A stretch of DNA of 64,000 nt from Aliihoeflea sp. 40Bstr573 (GTDB lineage Bacteria > Pseudomonadota > Alphaproteobacteria > Rhizobiales > Rhizobiaceae), in the NCBI RefSeq assembly GCF_024105655.1, contig NZ_JAAAMH010000004.1, forward strand, positions 217,522 through 281,521, written 5' to 3'. Made by a program: the position numbers and the translations under genes. The notes beneath the pieces are model-generated. The model did not search any database. It had not been told where the DNA came from and saw only the letters and a program-made list of their open reading frames with translations. Each line of letters begins with the position of its first letter. Within the stretch, counting starts at the first letter, position 1. Below are positions 7,458 to 17,113 of this stretch, piece after piece.

Positions 7458-8948
7458 ATGATCGACCGCCTGCTTGCAGACGAAGCCGCGACGCGGCAGG
7501 CCGGCAACGACATTGCCGCTGCGCTGAGGCAGGGCGACGCCGTTGCGCTCCATGGAGATCTTGGCGCCGGCAAGACGACGCTGGCGCGTGCTATCATCCG
7601 TTCTCTTGCAGCCGATGCCGATCTCGAAGTGCCAAGCCCGACATTCACGCTCGTCCAGACCTATTCCGGCCGGCTGCCCGTGGCGCATTTCGATCTTTAC
7701 CGGATCGGCGACGCTGACGAGATGCAGGAACTTGGGCTCGACGAGGCGCTGGCAGACGGCGCTGCGCTGGTCGAATGGCCGGATAAGGCGGGCGTCTACC
7801 TTCCCGAAACCACGATTCACGTGAAACTTCTGGAAGACGGCCTTGGCCGGCGAATGACGATCGATGGCCCGGAGGCAGCCATTGCGCGGTTCGAGCGCAC
7901 CTTCGTCATTCGCGAATTTCTCGACAAAGCGGACCGCCAAGGCGCAGTTCGTGGCTATCTGGCAGGCGATGCCTCGGCCCGCAGCTACGAGACGGTCGAT
8001 CGCAACGGCGCATACGAAATTCTGATGAACGCTCCGCGCCAGCCCGACGGACCACCAATCCGCGACGGCAAGCCCTACAGCCAGATCGCGCATCTGGCCG
8101 AATCCGTGCTGCCCTTCGTCGCCATCGGGGAGGCCTTGCGGGCGAACGGCCTCTGCGCGCCGGAAATCAGGGCCACCGATCTTGATGCGGGGCTGCTTCT
8201 CATCGAGGATCTCGGCCGCGACATCGTGCTCGACGCAGACGGCAAGCCGATCGCGGAACGATATCACGCCGCTGCCGATGTACTCGCCACCCTGCATGAG
8301 CGCCAGTGGCCGGCCTCCGCCCCTCTGGCGAGCGGCGAAGCATATGTTGTGCCGGCTTACGATCGCGGCGCTATGGCGATCGAGACCGAACTCTTGATCG
8401 ACTGGTATCTGCCCTTTGCCGCAGGTCGCCCAGCGACCGAGGCGGAACGGCGCGCGTTCCAGGCGGCGTGGCAGGCGTTGTTCGATCGTCTGGAGACCGC
8501 CGAGAAGAGCCTTGTCCTGCGGGACTTCCACTCGCCGAACATCATCTGGCGCGAGGAGGAGGCGGGAACCGGTCGCGTCGGCATCATTGACTTTCAGGAC
8601 GCACTCATCGGACCTGCAGCGTACGACGTCGCGTCACTCGCCATGGACGCGCGCGTGACGATTTCCGAGGTGCTGGAAGCCGATATCGTCAATGCTTATG
8701 TCGAGGCGCGAGGCGCGGCTTTCGATCGCGCCGGTTTCGATGAGGCCTATGCAATCATGGCGGCGCAGAGAAATTCGAAGATCATCGGTATTTTCGTGCG
8801 CCTGGACCGGCGCGACGGCAAGCCGCACTATCTGAAGCATCTGCCGCGCATACGTGACTATCTGGAGCGCGCGACGCGGCACGAGGCGCTGGCCGAGTTG
8901 CGCGCGCTCTACAGGTCCATGAAGGTGCTGCCGGAGGGATCGGTGTGA
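7458..8948 (+). CDS. Fusion: TsaE (tRNA t6A ATPase) + AmgK-like cell-wall sugar kinase
   Basis: Two domains in one 496-residue protein. Residues 1 to about 150 are TsaE, the ATPase of tRNA t6A37 synthesis: P-loop GDLGAGKTTLARAI, PSPTFTLVQTY and FDLYRI. Residues from about 165 to the end are an aminoglycoside-phosphotransferase-fold kinase with catalytic loop LVLRDFHSPNIIW and metal motif IIDFQDALIGP. The following gene is murU, so the kinase half is best read as AmgK, which phosphorylates MurNAc/GlcNAc at the anomeric position in peptidoglycan recycling. The kinase assignment rests on context and fold; the TsaE half is clear. The stop overlaps the murU start (GTGA). Confidence 0.88.
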   Translation: MIDRLLADEAATRQAGNDIAAALRQGDAVALHGDLGAGKTTLARAIIRSLAADADLEVPSPTFTLVQTYSGRLPVAHFDLYRIGDADEMQELGLDEALADGAALVEWPDKAGVYLPETTIHVKLLEDGLGRRMTIDGPEAAIARFERTFVIREFLDKADRQGAVRGYLAGDASARSYETVDRNGAYEILMNAPRQPDGPPIRDGKPYSQIAHLAESVLPFVAIGEALRANGLCAPEIRATDLDAGLLLIEDLGRDIVLDADGKPIAERYHAAADVLATLHERQWPASAPLASGEAYVVPAYDRGAMAIETELLIDWYLPFAAGRPATEAERRAFQAAWQALFDRLETAEKSLVLRDFHSPNIIWREEEAGTGRVGIIDFQDALIGPAAYDVASLAMDARVTISEVLEADIVNAYVEARGAAFDRAGFDEAYAIMAAQRNSKIIGIFVRLDRRDGKPHYLKHLPRIRDYLERATRHEALAELRALYRSMKVLPEGSV

Positions 8949-9673
8949 CCCCGGCGAACATGAACGCGATGGTGCTGGCGGCGGGTCTGGGCACGCGCAT
9001 GCGCCCGATCACCGATACGATCCCCAAGCCGCTGGTCGAGGTGGCCGGCCGTACGCTCCTCGACCGCGCGCTCGATGCGCTGAACAATGCGGGCATCGAA
9101 TCGGCAGTGGTCAACGTTCACCATCTTGGCGACCAGATCGTCACCCATTGCGCGCGCCGCAACCATCCACGCATCATTATTTCCGACGAGCGCAACCGGC
9201 TGCTCGATTCGGCCGGCGGCATCGTCAAGGCCTTGCCATTGCTGGGTTCTGCTCCCTTCGTCCTGCTCAACGCCGACACGTTCTGGATCGACACAGGCCA
9301 GTCCAACCTTGCGGCGCTCGCCGTAGCGTGGGACGCTTCGCGCATGGATATGCTGCTGATGCTTGTTCCGGTCGCCCATACGACCGGCCATGGGACCAAG
9401 ACGGATTTCCTGATGGACGGCGAGGGGCGTCTGGCGCGCGCCAAGGGCGATGCTGCGGGCTTCGTCTATGCCGGAGCGGCAATCGTCGATCCTGCCATTT
9501 TCAAAGATGCCGAGGCCGATCCGCACTCCTTGAATCTCTATTTCGACCGCGCGATCGACGCCGGCCGCCTCCACGGCCATGTCATGGACGGCCACTGGAT
9601 CACCGTCGGCACACCCGGCGCCATCGCCGAAGCCGAAGCGGCGATCAGGACGCATCAGCCGGCACTGGCATGA
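8945..9673 (+). CDS. murU: MurU-type nucleotidyltransferase (MurNAc-1-P uridylyltransferase)
   Basis: 242-residue sugar-phosphate nucleotidyltransferase of the GlmU/RmlA fold. The N-terminal signature LAAGLGTRMRPITDTIPKPL is intact, followed by NVHHLGDQI and LLNADTFWID (metal-binding Asp). With the AmgK-like kinase encoded immediately upstream it would make UDP-MurNAc from recycled MurNAc, the route known in Pseudomonas that bypasses de novo MurA. Substrate choice is inferred from context. The GTG start at 8945 overlaps the preceding stop by 4 bp; an ATG at 8960 is an alternative. The stop overlaps addB by 4 bp. Confidence 0.85.
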   Translation: MTPANMNAMVLAAGLGTRMRPITDTIPKPLVEVAGRTLLDRALDALNNAGIESAVVNVHHLGDQIVTHCARRNHPRIIISDERNRLLDSAGGIVKALPLLGSAPFVLLNADTFWIDTGQSNLAALAVAWDASRMDMLLMLVPVAHTTGHGTKTDFLMDGEGRLARAKGDAAGFVYAGAAIVDPAIFKDAEADPHSLNLYFDRAIDAGRLHGHVMDGHWITVGTPGAIAEAEAAIRTHQPALA

Positions 9674-12600
9674 CGGATGCCCCGAACGTCCTGAACATCC
9701 CGGCGGCCGCGCCCTTCCTGCCGACCCTGATCGACGCGCTGCTCGATGGCCAACTGGTGGAGGGGTTCCGCCATGACGGCTCGCCGCTTGCGCTCGCCGA
9801 TGTGACGATCTACGTCCCGACGCGACGCGCGGCACGCGAACTGCGCTCGAGCTTCGTCGACAAGCTTGGCGGCCGCTCGGCAATTCTCCCCGTGATCCGG
9901 CCCCTGGGCGAGTTCGAGGACGATGGCTGGCTGTCGGGCGATGGCGCGCTGTTCGACCTGCCGCCACCCATAGAGCCGCTGGAACGCATCGTGCGTCTGG
10001 CGCCGTTGGTGCAGGCATGGAAGCGCAGGCTGCCGGCACACCTGGCCGCGCTCTACGGCGAAGACCTCGCCATCCCCGCCTCGCTCGCCGATGCGCTCTG
10101 GCTCGCGCGGGACCTTTCGGTGCTGATCGACGAAATCGAGACAGAGGGCGGCGACTGGTCGCGGCTGTCCGAACTCGTGCCGGCGGACCTTGCCGGCTGG
10201 TGGCAGATCACGCTCGAATTCCTGCAGATCGTGACAACGGCCTGGCCCGCCTATCTCGCCGCCGCCGATCGTTCGAATCCGGCTACATATCGCGATGCGC
10301 AGATTCGCGCGGAGGCCAAACGCTTGGCAACGCGGATCAATCGAGGCCCGGTGATCGTCGCCGGTTCGACGGGCTCGATCCCCGCGACTGCGGAGCTGTT
10401 GCAGGCAATTAGCCGGCTGCCGCAAGGTGCAGTCGTCCTGCCCGGGCTCGATCGCTCGATCGATGTGAAGAGCTGGGAAGCGATCGGGCGCGCGGACGCG
10501 CCGCCATCGATCCACGGCCATCCACAGACGGGGCTGAAGAAACTGCTGCAGCGGCTGGGTGTCGATCGCAGCGAAGTCGTGGACATCGGGACGGCTGCGC
10601 CGGATCTCGCCGCGCGGATCGACCTTGTGGGACAGGCATTGCGCCCCGCCGAGACGACCGAGGCATGGTCACATGAGCGCGACGTTCTGGAGGCCGCGCT
10701 TCTCGCCGGCGCACTGGAGGGTGTTACCCTGATCGAGGCGGCCAACGAGCGTGAGGAAGCGCTGTCGATCGCTGTCTCGTTGCGGATGGCGATCGATGCG
10801 CCGGACCGCTCGGCCGCTCTTGTCACCACCGACCGTGAACTGGCGCGGCGCGTCGCCAATGAACTACGCCGATTCGGCATCGTCGCCGACGATTCCGCCG
10901 GCACGCTGTTGTCGGCTTCTCCGCCGGCGGTGCTGATGCGTCTTGCCGCCGAAGCGGCGCTGCGGCCTGGCGACCCGGTCGCGCTCTTGTCGCTGCTCAA
11001 GCATCCGCTGCTCCATGTCGGCCTCCCGCGGGGGCTTGTGCGGCGCGGGGCCGAGACCATCGACCTCGTGGCTTTGCGCGGCGGAACCGGCCGACCGGAC
11101 ATCGGGAAAATGGGCGAGGATTTCCCGGCGCGTCTGGCGTCGCACGACGCGGCCTCGCGGCGCGCCTTCTGGCTCGAGCGCCTCGGAGATGAGCGCCGCG
11201 GCGAGGCGGCCGACATCGCGACGCGGATCGCCGCCGCCGTCCAACCCTTGGCCGCGCTGCGTGATGCCGACGAAGTCGATCTGACTCAGGCATTGCGCGC
11301 TACGGTGCAGGCGCTGGAATCCCTCGGGCGCGACGAGACGGGCCGGCTCGACCCGATTTATGGCGGCGAGGCCGGAGGCCGTCTTGCCGATTTCCTGCGT
11401 GGCCTTGCCGGTCTTGAGGGCGCGCTGTCATTTGCGCCCGACGAATGGCCCGACATTCTGGCGGCGCTGATCGCGGGCGAGACGGTAAAGCCCACCCCGG
11501 CCGGCGATCCGCGCGTGTCGATCTGGGGTCCGCTGGAAGCGCGCCTGCAAAGCGTTGATACGATGATCATCGGCGGGCTGAACGAGGGGATCTGGCCGCG
11601 CAAGGCGGAACCCGATCGTTTCATGTCGCGGATGATGAAATCAGGCCTCGATCTCGAACCGCCGGAACGCCGGATCGGGCAGTCCGCGCACGATTTCACC
11701 ATGGCGATGGCGAACCGAAACATCATCCTGACGCGCTCGGCACGCGCAGGCGAAGCGCCCGCGGTTGCTTCGCGCTGGCTGCAACGGCTCATCACATGCG
11801 CCGGGCCCGCCCATGCGGACGAGATGCGCGCGCGGGGTGCTGAACGGCTCGCCTGGGCCAGGCAATTGGACGAGGGGCCGGAAGTGCCGTTCGCCAGGCG
11901 GCCGGAGCCCAAGCCGCCGGTCGACTGGCGCCCGAAGCGCTTCTCCGTCACCGAGATCGAGACGCTGCGGCGCGACCCGTATGCGATCTATGCGCGTCAG
12001 ATTCTGCGGCTTCAACCGGTCGACCCGTTGCTGCGCGATCCCGGCGCCGCCGAGCGCGGCACGCTGTTCCACGAAATCCTCCACGGCTTTGCCGTGGCGG
12101 CAATCGACCCGTTCTCGCCCGACGCGACGGCCGAGCTTCTGCGGATCGGACGAGAAGAGTTCGACAAGGCGACCCTGCCTGCCGACGTCGACGCCGTCTG
12201 GTGGCCACGCTTCCAAAAGATGGCGGGCCGCTTCGTTGGCTGGGAACGTTTGCGGCTCGGCGTCACGCACCGTTTCGCAGAAGCCCGTGCCGCTCCGACC
12301 GAAATCGGCGTCACCGGCGTAACGCTGCGCGGTTATGCCGACCGCATCGATGTGCGGCCGGCAGGGATGGCTGACATCATCGACTTCAAGACCGGCTCCA
12401 ACCCGTCCAAGGGTCAGGCGCATACGCTGCTGGCACCGCAGTTGGCGCTCGAAGCGGCGCTTCTGGCACGTGGCGCGTTCGGCGATATCGGCGCGGCTAT
12501 TCCTGCCGAACTCGCCTATGTCCGTTTGAGGCCGAATGGCGAGGTCGATCATGACCCCATCCACGAGTTCAAGAAGGAAACGAAGTCGGGGCCGGAACTG

Positions 12601-12777
12601 GCGCAGGACGCGTGGGACCGGCTGGAGAAGCTGGTCGCGCACTATCAGCGGCCGGAAGCCGGCTATCTTTCGCGCGCGCTGCCCTTCAAGGAGGGCGATG
12701 TGAGCGGCAATTACGACCATCTGGCGCGGGTCCTTGAATGGTCCGCCGGCGGCGATGAGGGAGGGGCCGAGGAATGA
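9670..12777 (+). CDS. addB: Double-strand break repair protein AddB
   Basis: Subunit of the AddAB helicase-nuclease that resects double-strand breaks for RecA loading. The 1035-residue protein starts MTDAPNVLNIPAAAPFLPTL, typical of the alphaproteobacterial AddB branch. The N-terminal helicase-like part lacks an obvious Walker A. The C-terminal third has a PD-(D/E)XK nuclease region: TLFHEILHGF, ADIIDFKTGS and a QLALEAALL helix. The ATG at 9670 overlaps the murU stop (ATGA), and the stop overlaps the addA start by 4 bp, giving 1:1 coupled translation with addA. The frame stays open far upstream of this ATG, but that stretch is antisense-like sequence inside murU. Confidence 0.93.
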   Translation: MTDAPNVLNIPAAAPFLPTLIDALLDGQLVEGFRHDGSPLALADVTIYVPTRRAARELRSSFVDKLGGRSAILPVIRPLGEFEDDGWLSGDGALFDLPPPIEPLERIVRLAPLVQAWKRRLPAHLAALYGEDLAIPASLADALWLARDLSVLIDEIETEGGDWSRLSELVPADLAGWWQITLEFLQIVTTAWPAYLAAADRSNPATYRDAQIRAEAKRLATRINRGPVIVAGSTGSIPATAELLQAISRLPQGAVVLPGLDRSIDVKSWEAIGRADAPPSIHGHPQTGLKKLLQRLGVDRSEVVDIGTAAPDLAARIDLVGQALRPAETTEAWSHERDVLEAALLAGALEGVTLIEAANEREEALSIAVSLRMAIDAPDRSAALVTTDRELARRVANELRRFGIVADDSAGTLLSASPPAVLMRLAAEAALRPGDPVALLSLLKHPLLHVGLPRGLVRRGAETIDLVALRGGTGRPDIGKMGEDFPARLASHDAASRRAFWLERLGDERRGEAADIATRIAAAVQPLAALRDADEVDLTQALRATVQALESLGRDETGRLDPIYGGEAGGRLADFLRGLAGLEGALSFAPDEWPDILAALIAGETVKPTPAGDPRVSIWGPLEARLQSVDTMIIGGLNEGIWPRKAEPDRFMSRMMKSGLDLEPPERRIGQSAHDFTMAMANRNIILTRSARAGEAPAVASRWLQRLITCAGPAHADEMRARGAERLAWARQLDEGPEVPFARRPEPKPPVDWRPKRFSVTEIETLRRDPYAIYARQILRLQPVDPLLRDPGAAERGTLFHEILHGFAVAAIDPFSPDATAELLRIGREEFDKATLPADVDAVWWPRFQKMAGRFVGWERLRLGVTHRFAEARAAPTEIGVTGVTLRGYADRIDVRPAGMADIIDFKTGSNPSKGQAHTLLAPQLALEAALLARGAFGDIGAAIPAELAYVRLRPNGEVDHDPIHEFKKETKSGPELAQDAWDRLEKLVAHYQRPEAGYLSRALPFKEGDVSGNYDHLARVLEWSAGGDEGGAEE

Positions 12778-15700
12778 AATCGCCCTTCGTCGTTCCCGAG
12801 TCGACGATCCTGGACCAGGCTCGTGCGTCGGACCCGAAGAATTCGGCGTGGGTCTCGGCCAATGCCGGTTCGGGCAAGACGCATGTGCTTTCTCAGCGCG
12901 TGATCCGGCTCCTGCTCGACGGCACCGACCCGTCGCGCATTCTGTGCCTGACCTATACGCGGGCGGCGGCGGCGAACATGTCGAACCGCGTGTTCGCGAC
13001 ATTGAGCTCGTGGACGGCACTGGACGATACGGCGCTTGCCGCAAGGATCGCGGAGATTGACCGGCGCGCGCCGACACATGACCGCCTCATCCGGGCGCGG
13101 CGACTCTTTGCCGAGGCGCTGGAGACGCCGGGCGGTCTGAAGATCCAGACAATTCACGCGTTTTGCGAAGCGATCCTGCACCAGTTTCCGCTGGAAGCGA
13201 ATGTCGCAGGCCATTTCGAGCTGCTCGACAATCAGATGGAGGCCGCGCTGATCGCGGAGGCGCGTCGCTCGATGATCGCCGGTGCGGCCGGCGGCAACGA
13301 GCCGGAACTGGCAGAGGCCTTCGCCGACATTCTCGACATCAGCGGCGAGGCAGGGCTTGAAAGCCTTTTGGGCGCGATCGTCCGTCGTCGCGACGACCTG
13401 CGGTCCTTCATCGATGAGGTTGCCCCGGAACCTGAGAACCACATGCCGCTCTTCGCGGCATTCGGCTTTACTGGAGCCGAGACGGCGGAGGACGTACTGG
13501 CATCGATCTGGCCGGACGCTCATTTCGGCCGGTCATTGGCCGAGCGTTTCGCCGACCGGGCCCTCGCCGCGGGCAAGGTCAAGGCGCAGCAATTCGCCGA
13601 TGACCTTCTCGCTGCCTGCGATGCGGGCGACGCGGAAGCCTGCTTGCAGGCGCTGCGCCAGACCTTCCTGACGAAGAAGGGGCCGGTCTACGAACCGCGC
13701 GCGATCAAGCCGATCCTCGCCAAGGGCGTCGCGGAGCATTTCGCCGGTTTCGAGGAGGAGTTCGCACGCATGGCGGCCGCGGTCCAGGGGGCACTCGACC
13801 GCGCGGCCCTGCTCGCGATGCTCAAGGCCTCGCGTTCCGCGCTGATCGTGGCCGATTGGCTCATCGCGCGCTATGAGCGGTTGAAGAGCGCGCGGGGCTT
13901 TCTCGATTTCAACGACCTGATCCGGCGCACCGCGTCGCTGCTGGCGCGGCAGGATGCCGGCGCGTGGGTGCACTACAAGCTCGACAAGGGCATCGACCAC
14001 ATCCTGCTTGACGAGGCGCAGGATACGAGCCCGGAGCAATGGCGGGTCGTCAAGCGGCTTGCCGACGAGTTCTTCGCCGGAGAAACCGCGCGACAGGTGG
14101 AGCGCACCGTCTTCGCGGTCGGCGACGAGAAGCAGTCCATCTATTCGTTCCAGGGCGCCGAACCAGAAGCTTTCGCGGTGTCCGGCCGCGAATTCGCAAC
14201 CCATGTCGAAGCGGCCGAGCGCAGCTTCGAGCGGGTGCGGCTCAGTCATTCCTTCCGCTCGACGCAAGATGTGCTTTCGGCGGTCGATCTCGTCTTCGCC
14301 CGGCCCGAGACGCGCAAGGGCCTGACGCGCGACATCGAGGACATCCGGCACAGCGCGATCCGGACCGATGCGCCTGGCCAGGTCGAGGTCTGGCCCTCGC
14401 TCGCGCCGCAAGATGTGGAGGCGCCTGACGACTGGACGCAGGCGATCGACCATACCTCCGCGCCGGCGGCCAAGCTCGCCGAACTGATTGCGAAAACGGT
14501 TGCGGGCTGGCTGGCGAAGGGAGAACTGATCCCCGACCGCAACCGCCGCATGACGGCGGGCGACGTGATGGTACTGGTGCGCAAGCGCGGCAGTTTCGTT
14601 CACGCGCTGTCGCGCGAGTTGAAGAACCGCCACGTGCCCGTTGCGGGCGCGGACAGGCTTGTGCTTGCAGATCACATCGCGGTGCAGGATTTGATGGCGA
14701 TCGGCCGTTTCGCGCTTCAGCCGGAAGATGATCTATCGCTCGCCGCACTCTTGAAAAGCCCGATATTCGGCGTTTCCGAAGAGCGGCTGATGGAACTCGC
14801 CTATCGACGCAAGGGATCGCTCTATGCCGCGATCCGGGCGGAAGCGGAGAGCGATGTCGAGTTGAAGCTGGTCCGCGACCAGTTGCAGGTCTGGCGCGAC
14901 GAAGTGGGCTTCATGCCCGCTTTCGAATTTTATGGGCGGGTGCTGGGGCGCGACGCGGCGCGGGCGCGGATCGTGGCGCGGCTTGGACCCGAGGCCGGGG
15001 ACGTGGTCGACGAATTCCTGAGTTTCTGCCTCGCCGCCGAGCGCAGCGGTGCGGCCGGGCTCGAGGCGGTGCTTGCGCTGCTCGACGGCGGCGGGCCTGA
15101 GATCAAGCGCGAGATGGACCAGTCGCGCGGCGAGGTGCGGATCATGACCGCGCACGCGTCCAAAGGGCTCGAGGCGCCGGTCGTGTTTCTCGTGGACAGT
15201 GGCGCGGCACCCTTTTCCGACAGCCACCTGCCGACGCTGATGCCGTTCGACCCGCCGCGCGGGCTCTGGCAAGGGCCGGGCTTTCTTTGGCGCACGGGCG
15301 TCGAGACCAACAACGGTTTCGCCCGGCAGATCGCGGCAGTGGTGCGCGAGAAGGCGGAGGAAGAATATCGCCGGCTGCTCTATGTCGGCATGACGCGCGC
15401 AGAGGACCGACTGGTCGTCTGCGGCTATCACGGCAAGCGCGCGCCGGCGGACCTGACCTGGCATCGCATGGTGAGCGAAGCGCTGAATGATTCGGAGCAT
15501 TCGCGCGCCGAACCGCATCCCGTGTCGGGCGACGAGATCATCGTCTATCGCGAGACCCCGCGCCGTCCGATGGCGGTGGAAATGATCGAGGCGGGGCCGC
15601 CCGTGGAAGCGCCGGCGCTTCCGGCTACCTTGCGCGCGCCGGTTCCGGCGCCGCCCGTTCTGCCCCGCCCGCTCGCGCCATCAGGCGTTGGCGCCGTGAT

Positions 15701-16295
15701 CGAGGCGGCGAACGAGCCGATCGAGTCACAGGGCTCGCCGATTTTCGCAGCGGATGCCGGGCCATCGCGCGCGCTCGAACGCGGCTCGGCGATCCACCGG
15801 CTCCTGCAATCGCTGCCGGACGTGGCGGAGGACGAGCGCGAGGCGTCGGCGCGGCGCTATCTCGATCGCCTGGGCGAAGGCTGGAACAGCCAGGAACGCG
15901 ACGGAATGTGGAGCCAGATCGCCGCGATCCTGGGCGATGAGGCGTTCGCCGGCGTGTTCGCTTCGGGTTCGAGGGCCGAGGTCTCCATCATGGGCCGGGT
16001 GACTGTCGGCGGCGCGGAGCGCGCAGTGTCAGGAAAGATCGACCGGCTGGTCGTCACCGACAGCGATGTACTGATCATCGACTACAAGACCAACCGCCCG
16101 CCGCCGCGAAGCCTTGGCGACGTACCGCCCGGCTATGTTGCGCAGCTCGCGCTCTATCGCGCGCTGTTGCAGCCGCTCTATCCGAACCGACAGATCCGCG
16201 CGGCGCTGCTCTTCACCGAAGCCCCGGTACTGATCCACGTTCCAGGCGAGGACATGGATGCCAGCCTTGCCGGCATCGCGGCGCAGGCGTCCTAG
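12774..16295 (+). CDS. addA: Double-strand break repair helicase AddA
   Basis: UvrD-family helicase plus nuclease, 1173 residues. Helicase motifs in order are Walker A ANAGSGKTHVL, LTYTRAAAANM, the motif II region LLDEAQDTSPEQW, VGDEKQSIYSFQGAEP, ASKGLEAPVVFLV and YVGMTRAEDRLVV. The C-terminal nuclease has DVLIIDYKTNRPPP with catalytic D/K residues and YVAQLALYRALL. It forms AddAB with the upstream gene; no recBCD-type gene is seen. The stop codon overlaps the stop codon of the convergent reductase gene by 4 bp, so no terminator fits between them. Confidence 0.95.
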   Translation: MKSPFVVPESTILDQARASDPKNSAWVSANAGSGKTHVLSQRVIRLLLDGTDPSRILCLTYTRAAAANMSNRVFATLSSWTALDDTALAARIAEIDRRAPTHDRLIRARRLFAEALETPGGLKIQTIHAFCEAILHQFPLEANVAGHFELLDNQMEAALIAEARRSMIAGAAGGNEPELAEAFADILDISGEAGLESLLGAIVRRRDDLRSFIDEVAPEPENHMPLFAAFGFTGAETAEDVLASIWPDAHFGRSLAERFADRALAAGKVKAQQFADDLLAACDAGDAEACLQALRQTFLTKKGPVYEPRAIKPILAKGVAEHFAGFEEEFARMAAAVQGALDRAALLAMLKASRSALIVADWLIARYERLKSARGFLDFNDLIRRTASLLARQDAGAWVHYKLDKGIDHILLDEAQDTSPEQWRVVKRLADEFFAGETARQVERTVFAVGDEKQSIYSFQGAEPEAFAVSGREFATHVEAAERSFERVRLSHSFRSTQDVLSAVDLVFARPETRKGLTRDIEDIRHSAIRTDAPGQVEVWPSLAPQDVEAPDDWTQAIDHTSAPAAKLAELIAKTVAGWLAKGELIPDRNRRMTAGDVMVLVRKRGSFVHALSRELKNRHVPVAGADRLVLADHIAVQDLMAIGRFALQPEDDLSLAALLKSPIFGVSEERLMELAYRRKGSLYAAIRAEAESDVELKLVRDQLQVWRDEVGFMPAFEFYGRVLGRDAARARIVARLGPEAGDVVDEFLSFCLAAERSGAAGLEAVLALLDGGGPEIKREMDQSRGEVRIMTAHASKGLEAPVVFLVDSGAAPFSDSHLPTLMPFDPPRGLWQGPGFLWRTGVETNNGFARQIAAVVREKAEEEYRRLLYVGMTRAEDRLVVCGYHGKRAPADLTWHRMVSEALNDSEHSRAEPHPVSGDEIIVYRETPRRPMAVEMIEAGPPVEAPALPATLRAPVPAPPVLPRPLAPSGVGAVIEAANEPIESQGSPIFAADAGPSRALERGSAIHRLLQSLPDVAEDEREASARRYLDRLGEGWNSQERDGMWSQIAAILGDEAFAGVFASGSRAEVSIMGRVTVGGAERAVSGKIDRLVVTDSDVLIIDYKTNRPPPRSLGDVPPGYVAQLALYRALLQPLYPNRQIRAALLFTEAPVLIHVPGEDMDASLAGIAAQAS

Positions 16296-17113
16296 CCTTT
16301 CAGATCGCAGTCGATGATGATGTCGCTGCCGAGCCCATAGACTCGGGCGCGTGGTCGTTTGGCTTGCGCGAGCAGGGACACAGGGTTGGTCGTCAGGCCG
16401 GACGGGCCTGCGCCGATGATCAGCGGCGAGATGCCGACATGAAGCCGGTCGACCAGGTCCGCATCCATGAAGCGGCCGATCGTCTTGCCGCCGCCCTCGA
16501 TCATGATGCGCCTGAAGCCGCGCTCGATCAGCCCGGCCACGATCGACACCGCATCGAGACCCTCGGCGGATGACGCAACCTTGATGGTTTCGACGCCGGC
16601 CGGCCGCTTCTGCTCGCATGCCTGGACGACGAGGCATCCCGCGCCGGTCAGCAGCGCCGCATCCTCGGAAAGACGGCCGCGCGGATCGATGACCACGCGC
16701 GCCGGGTTGTCGCCCTTGACGAGGCGGACCGTGAGGCGCGGATTGTCCTGAATCGCCGTGTTCGCACCGACGATGACGCAATCGGCAAGCGCCCGGCAGC
16801 GATGGAGATGCATGAGGCCCTCCGCTCCCGATACGTCCGCGGCGTCGCCGTCCACGGTGGCGACGCGGCCGTCGAGCGACTGGCCGATCTGAGCGAAGAC
16901 GAGCGGCCGGTCGTCGCGGCCAAGAAGCGGCGCGTAGAGTTTCCAGGCCGCGCTTTCGGCGGTGGTCCAGCCTGGTGACGGGCGCGCAGCACCTGTTTTG
17001 CGCGCAGCCAGCAGCGTATTCCAGACGCGATCCGTGACCGCTGCGGCTGCAACTGGCATGTCGGCATCAGCTGGTGGACGGTCTTCCGCCTTGATTCGCT
17101 CATGCTGGTTCAT
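16292..17113 (-). CDS. RibD-type pyrimidine reductase domain protein
   Basis: 273-residue protein whose C-terminal about 200 residues match the RibD/dihydrofolate-reductase-like reductase fold: VFAQIGQSLDGRVAT, ADCVIVGANTAIQDNPRLTVR, PARVVIDPRGRL and IEGGGKTIGRFMDADLVDRL. The deaminase domain of bifunctional RibD is absent; instead there is an N-terminal stretch of about 70 residues of unknown role. Its substrate is probably an NADPH-reducible pyrimidine/pteridine-like or sugar-lactam compound, unproven. The ATG at 17113 overlaps the 3' end of the sulfatase gene by 14 bp, making it the last gene of a four-gene overlapping operon. It is not obviously the housekeeping riboflavin enzyme. Confidence 0.75.
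   Translation of the reverse strand: MNQHERIKAEDRPPADADMPVAAAAVTDRVWNTLLAARKTGAARPSPGWTTAESAAWKLYAPLLGRDDRPLVFAQIGQSLDGRVATVDGDAADVSGAEGLMHLHRCRALADCVIVGANTAIQDNPRLTVRLVKGDNPARVVIDPRGRLSEDAALLTGAGCLVVQACEQKRPAGVETIKVASSAEGLDAVSIVAGLIERGFRRIMIEGGGKTIGRFMDADLVDRLHVGISPLIIGAGPSGLTTNPVSLLAQAKRPRARVYGLGSDIIIDCDLKG

Noticed and set aside
5835..8531. Minus-strand open frame of about 900 codons across divL and the TsaE fusion
   Set aside because: Shadow of high-GC third positions; no domains, and it would contradict two well-supported genes.
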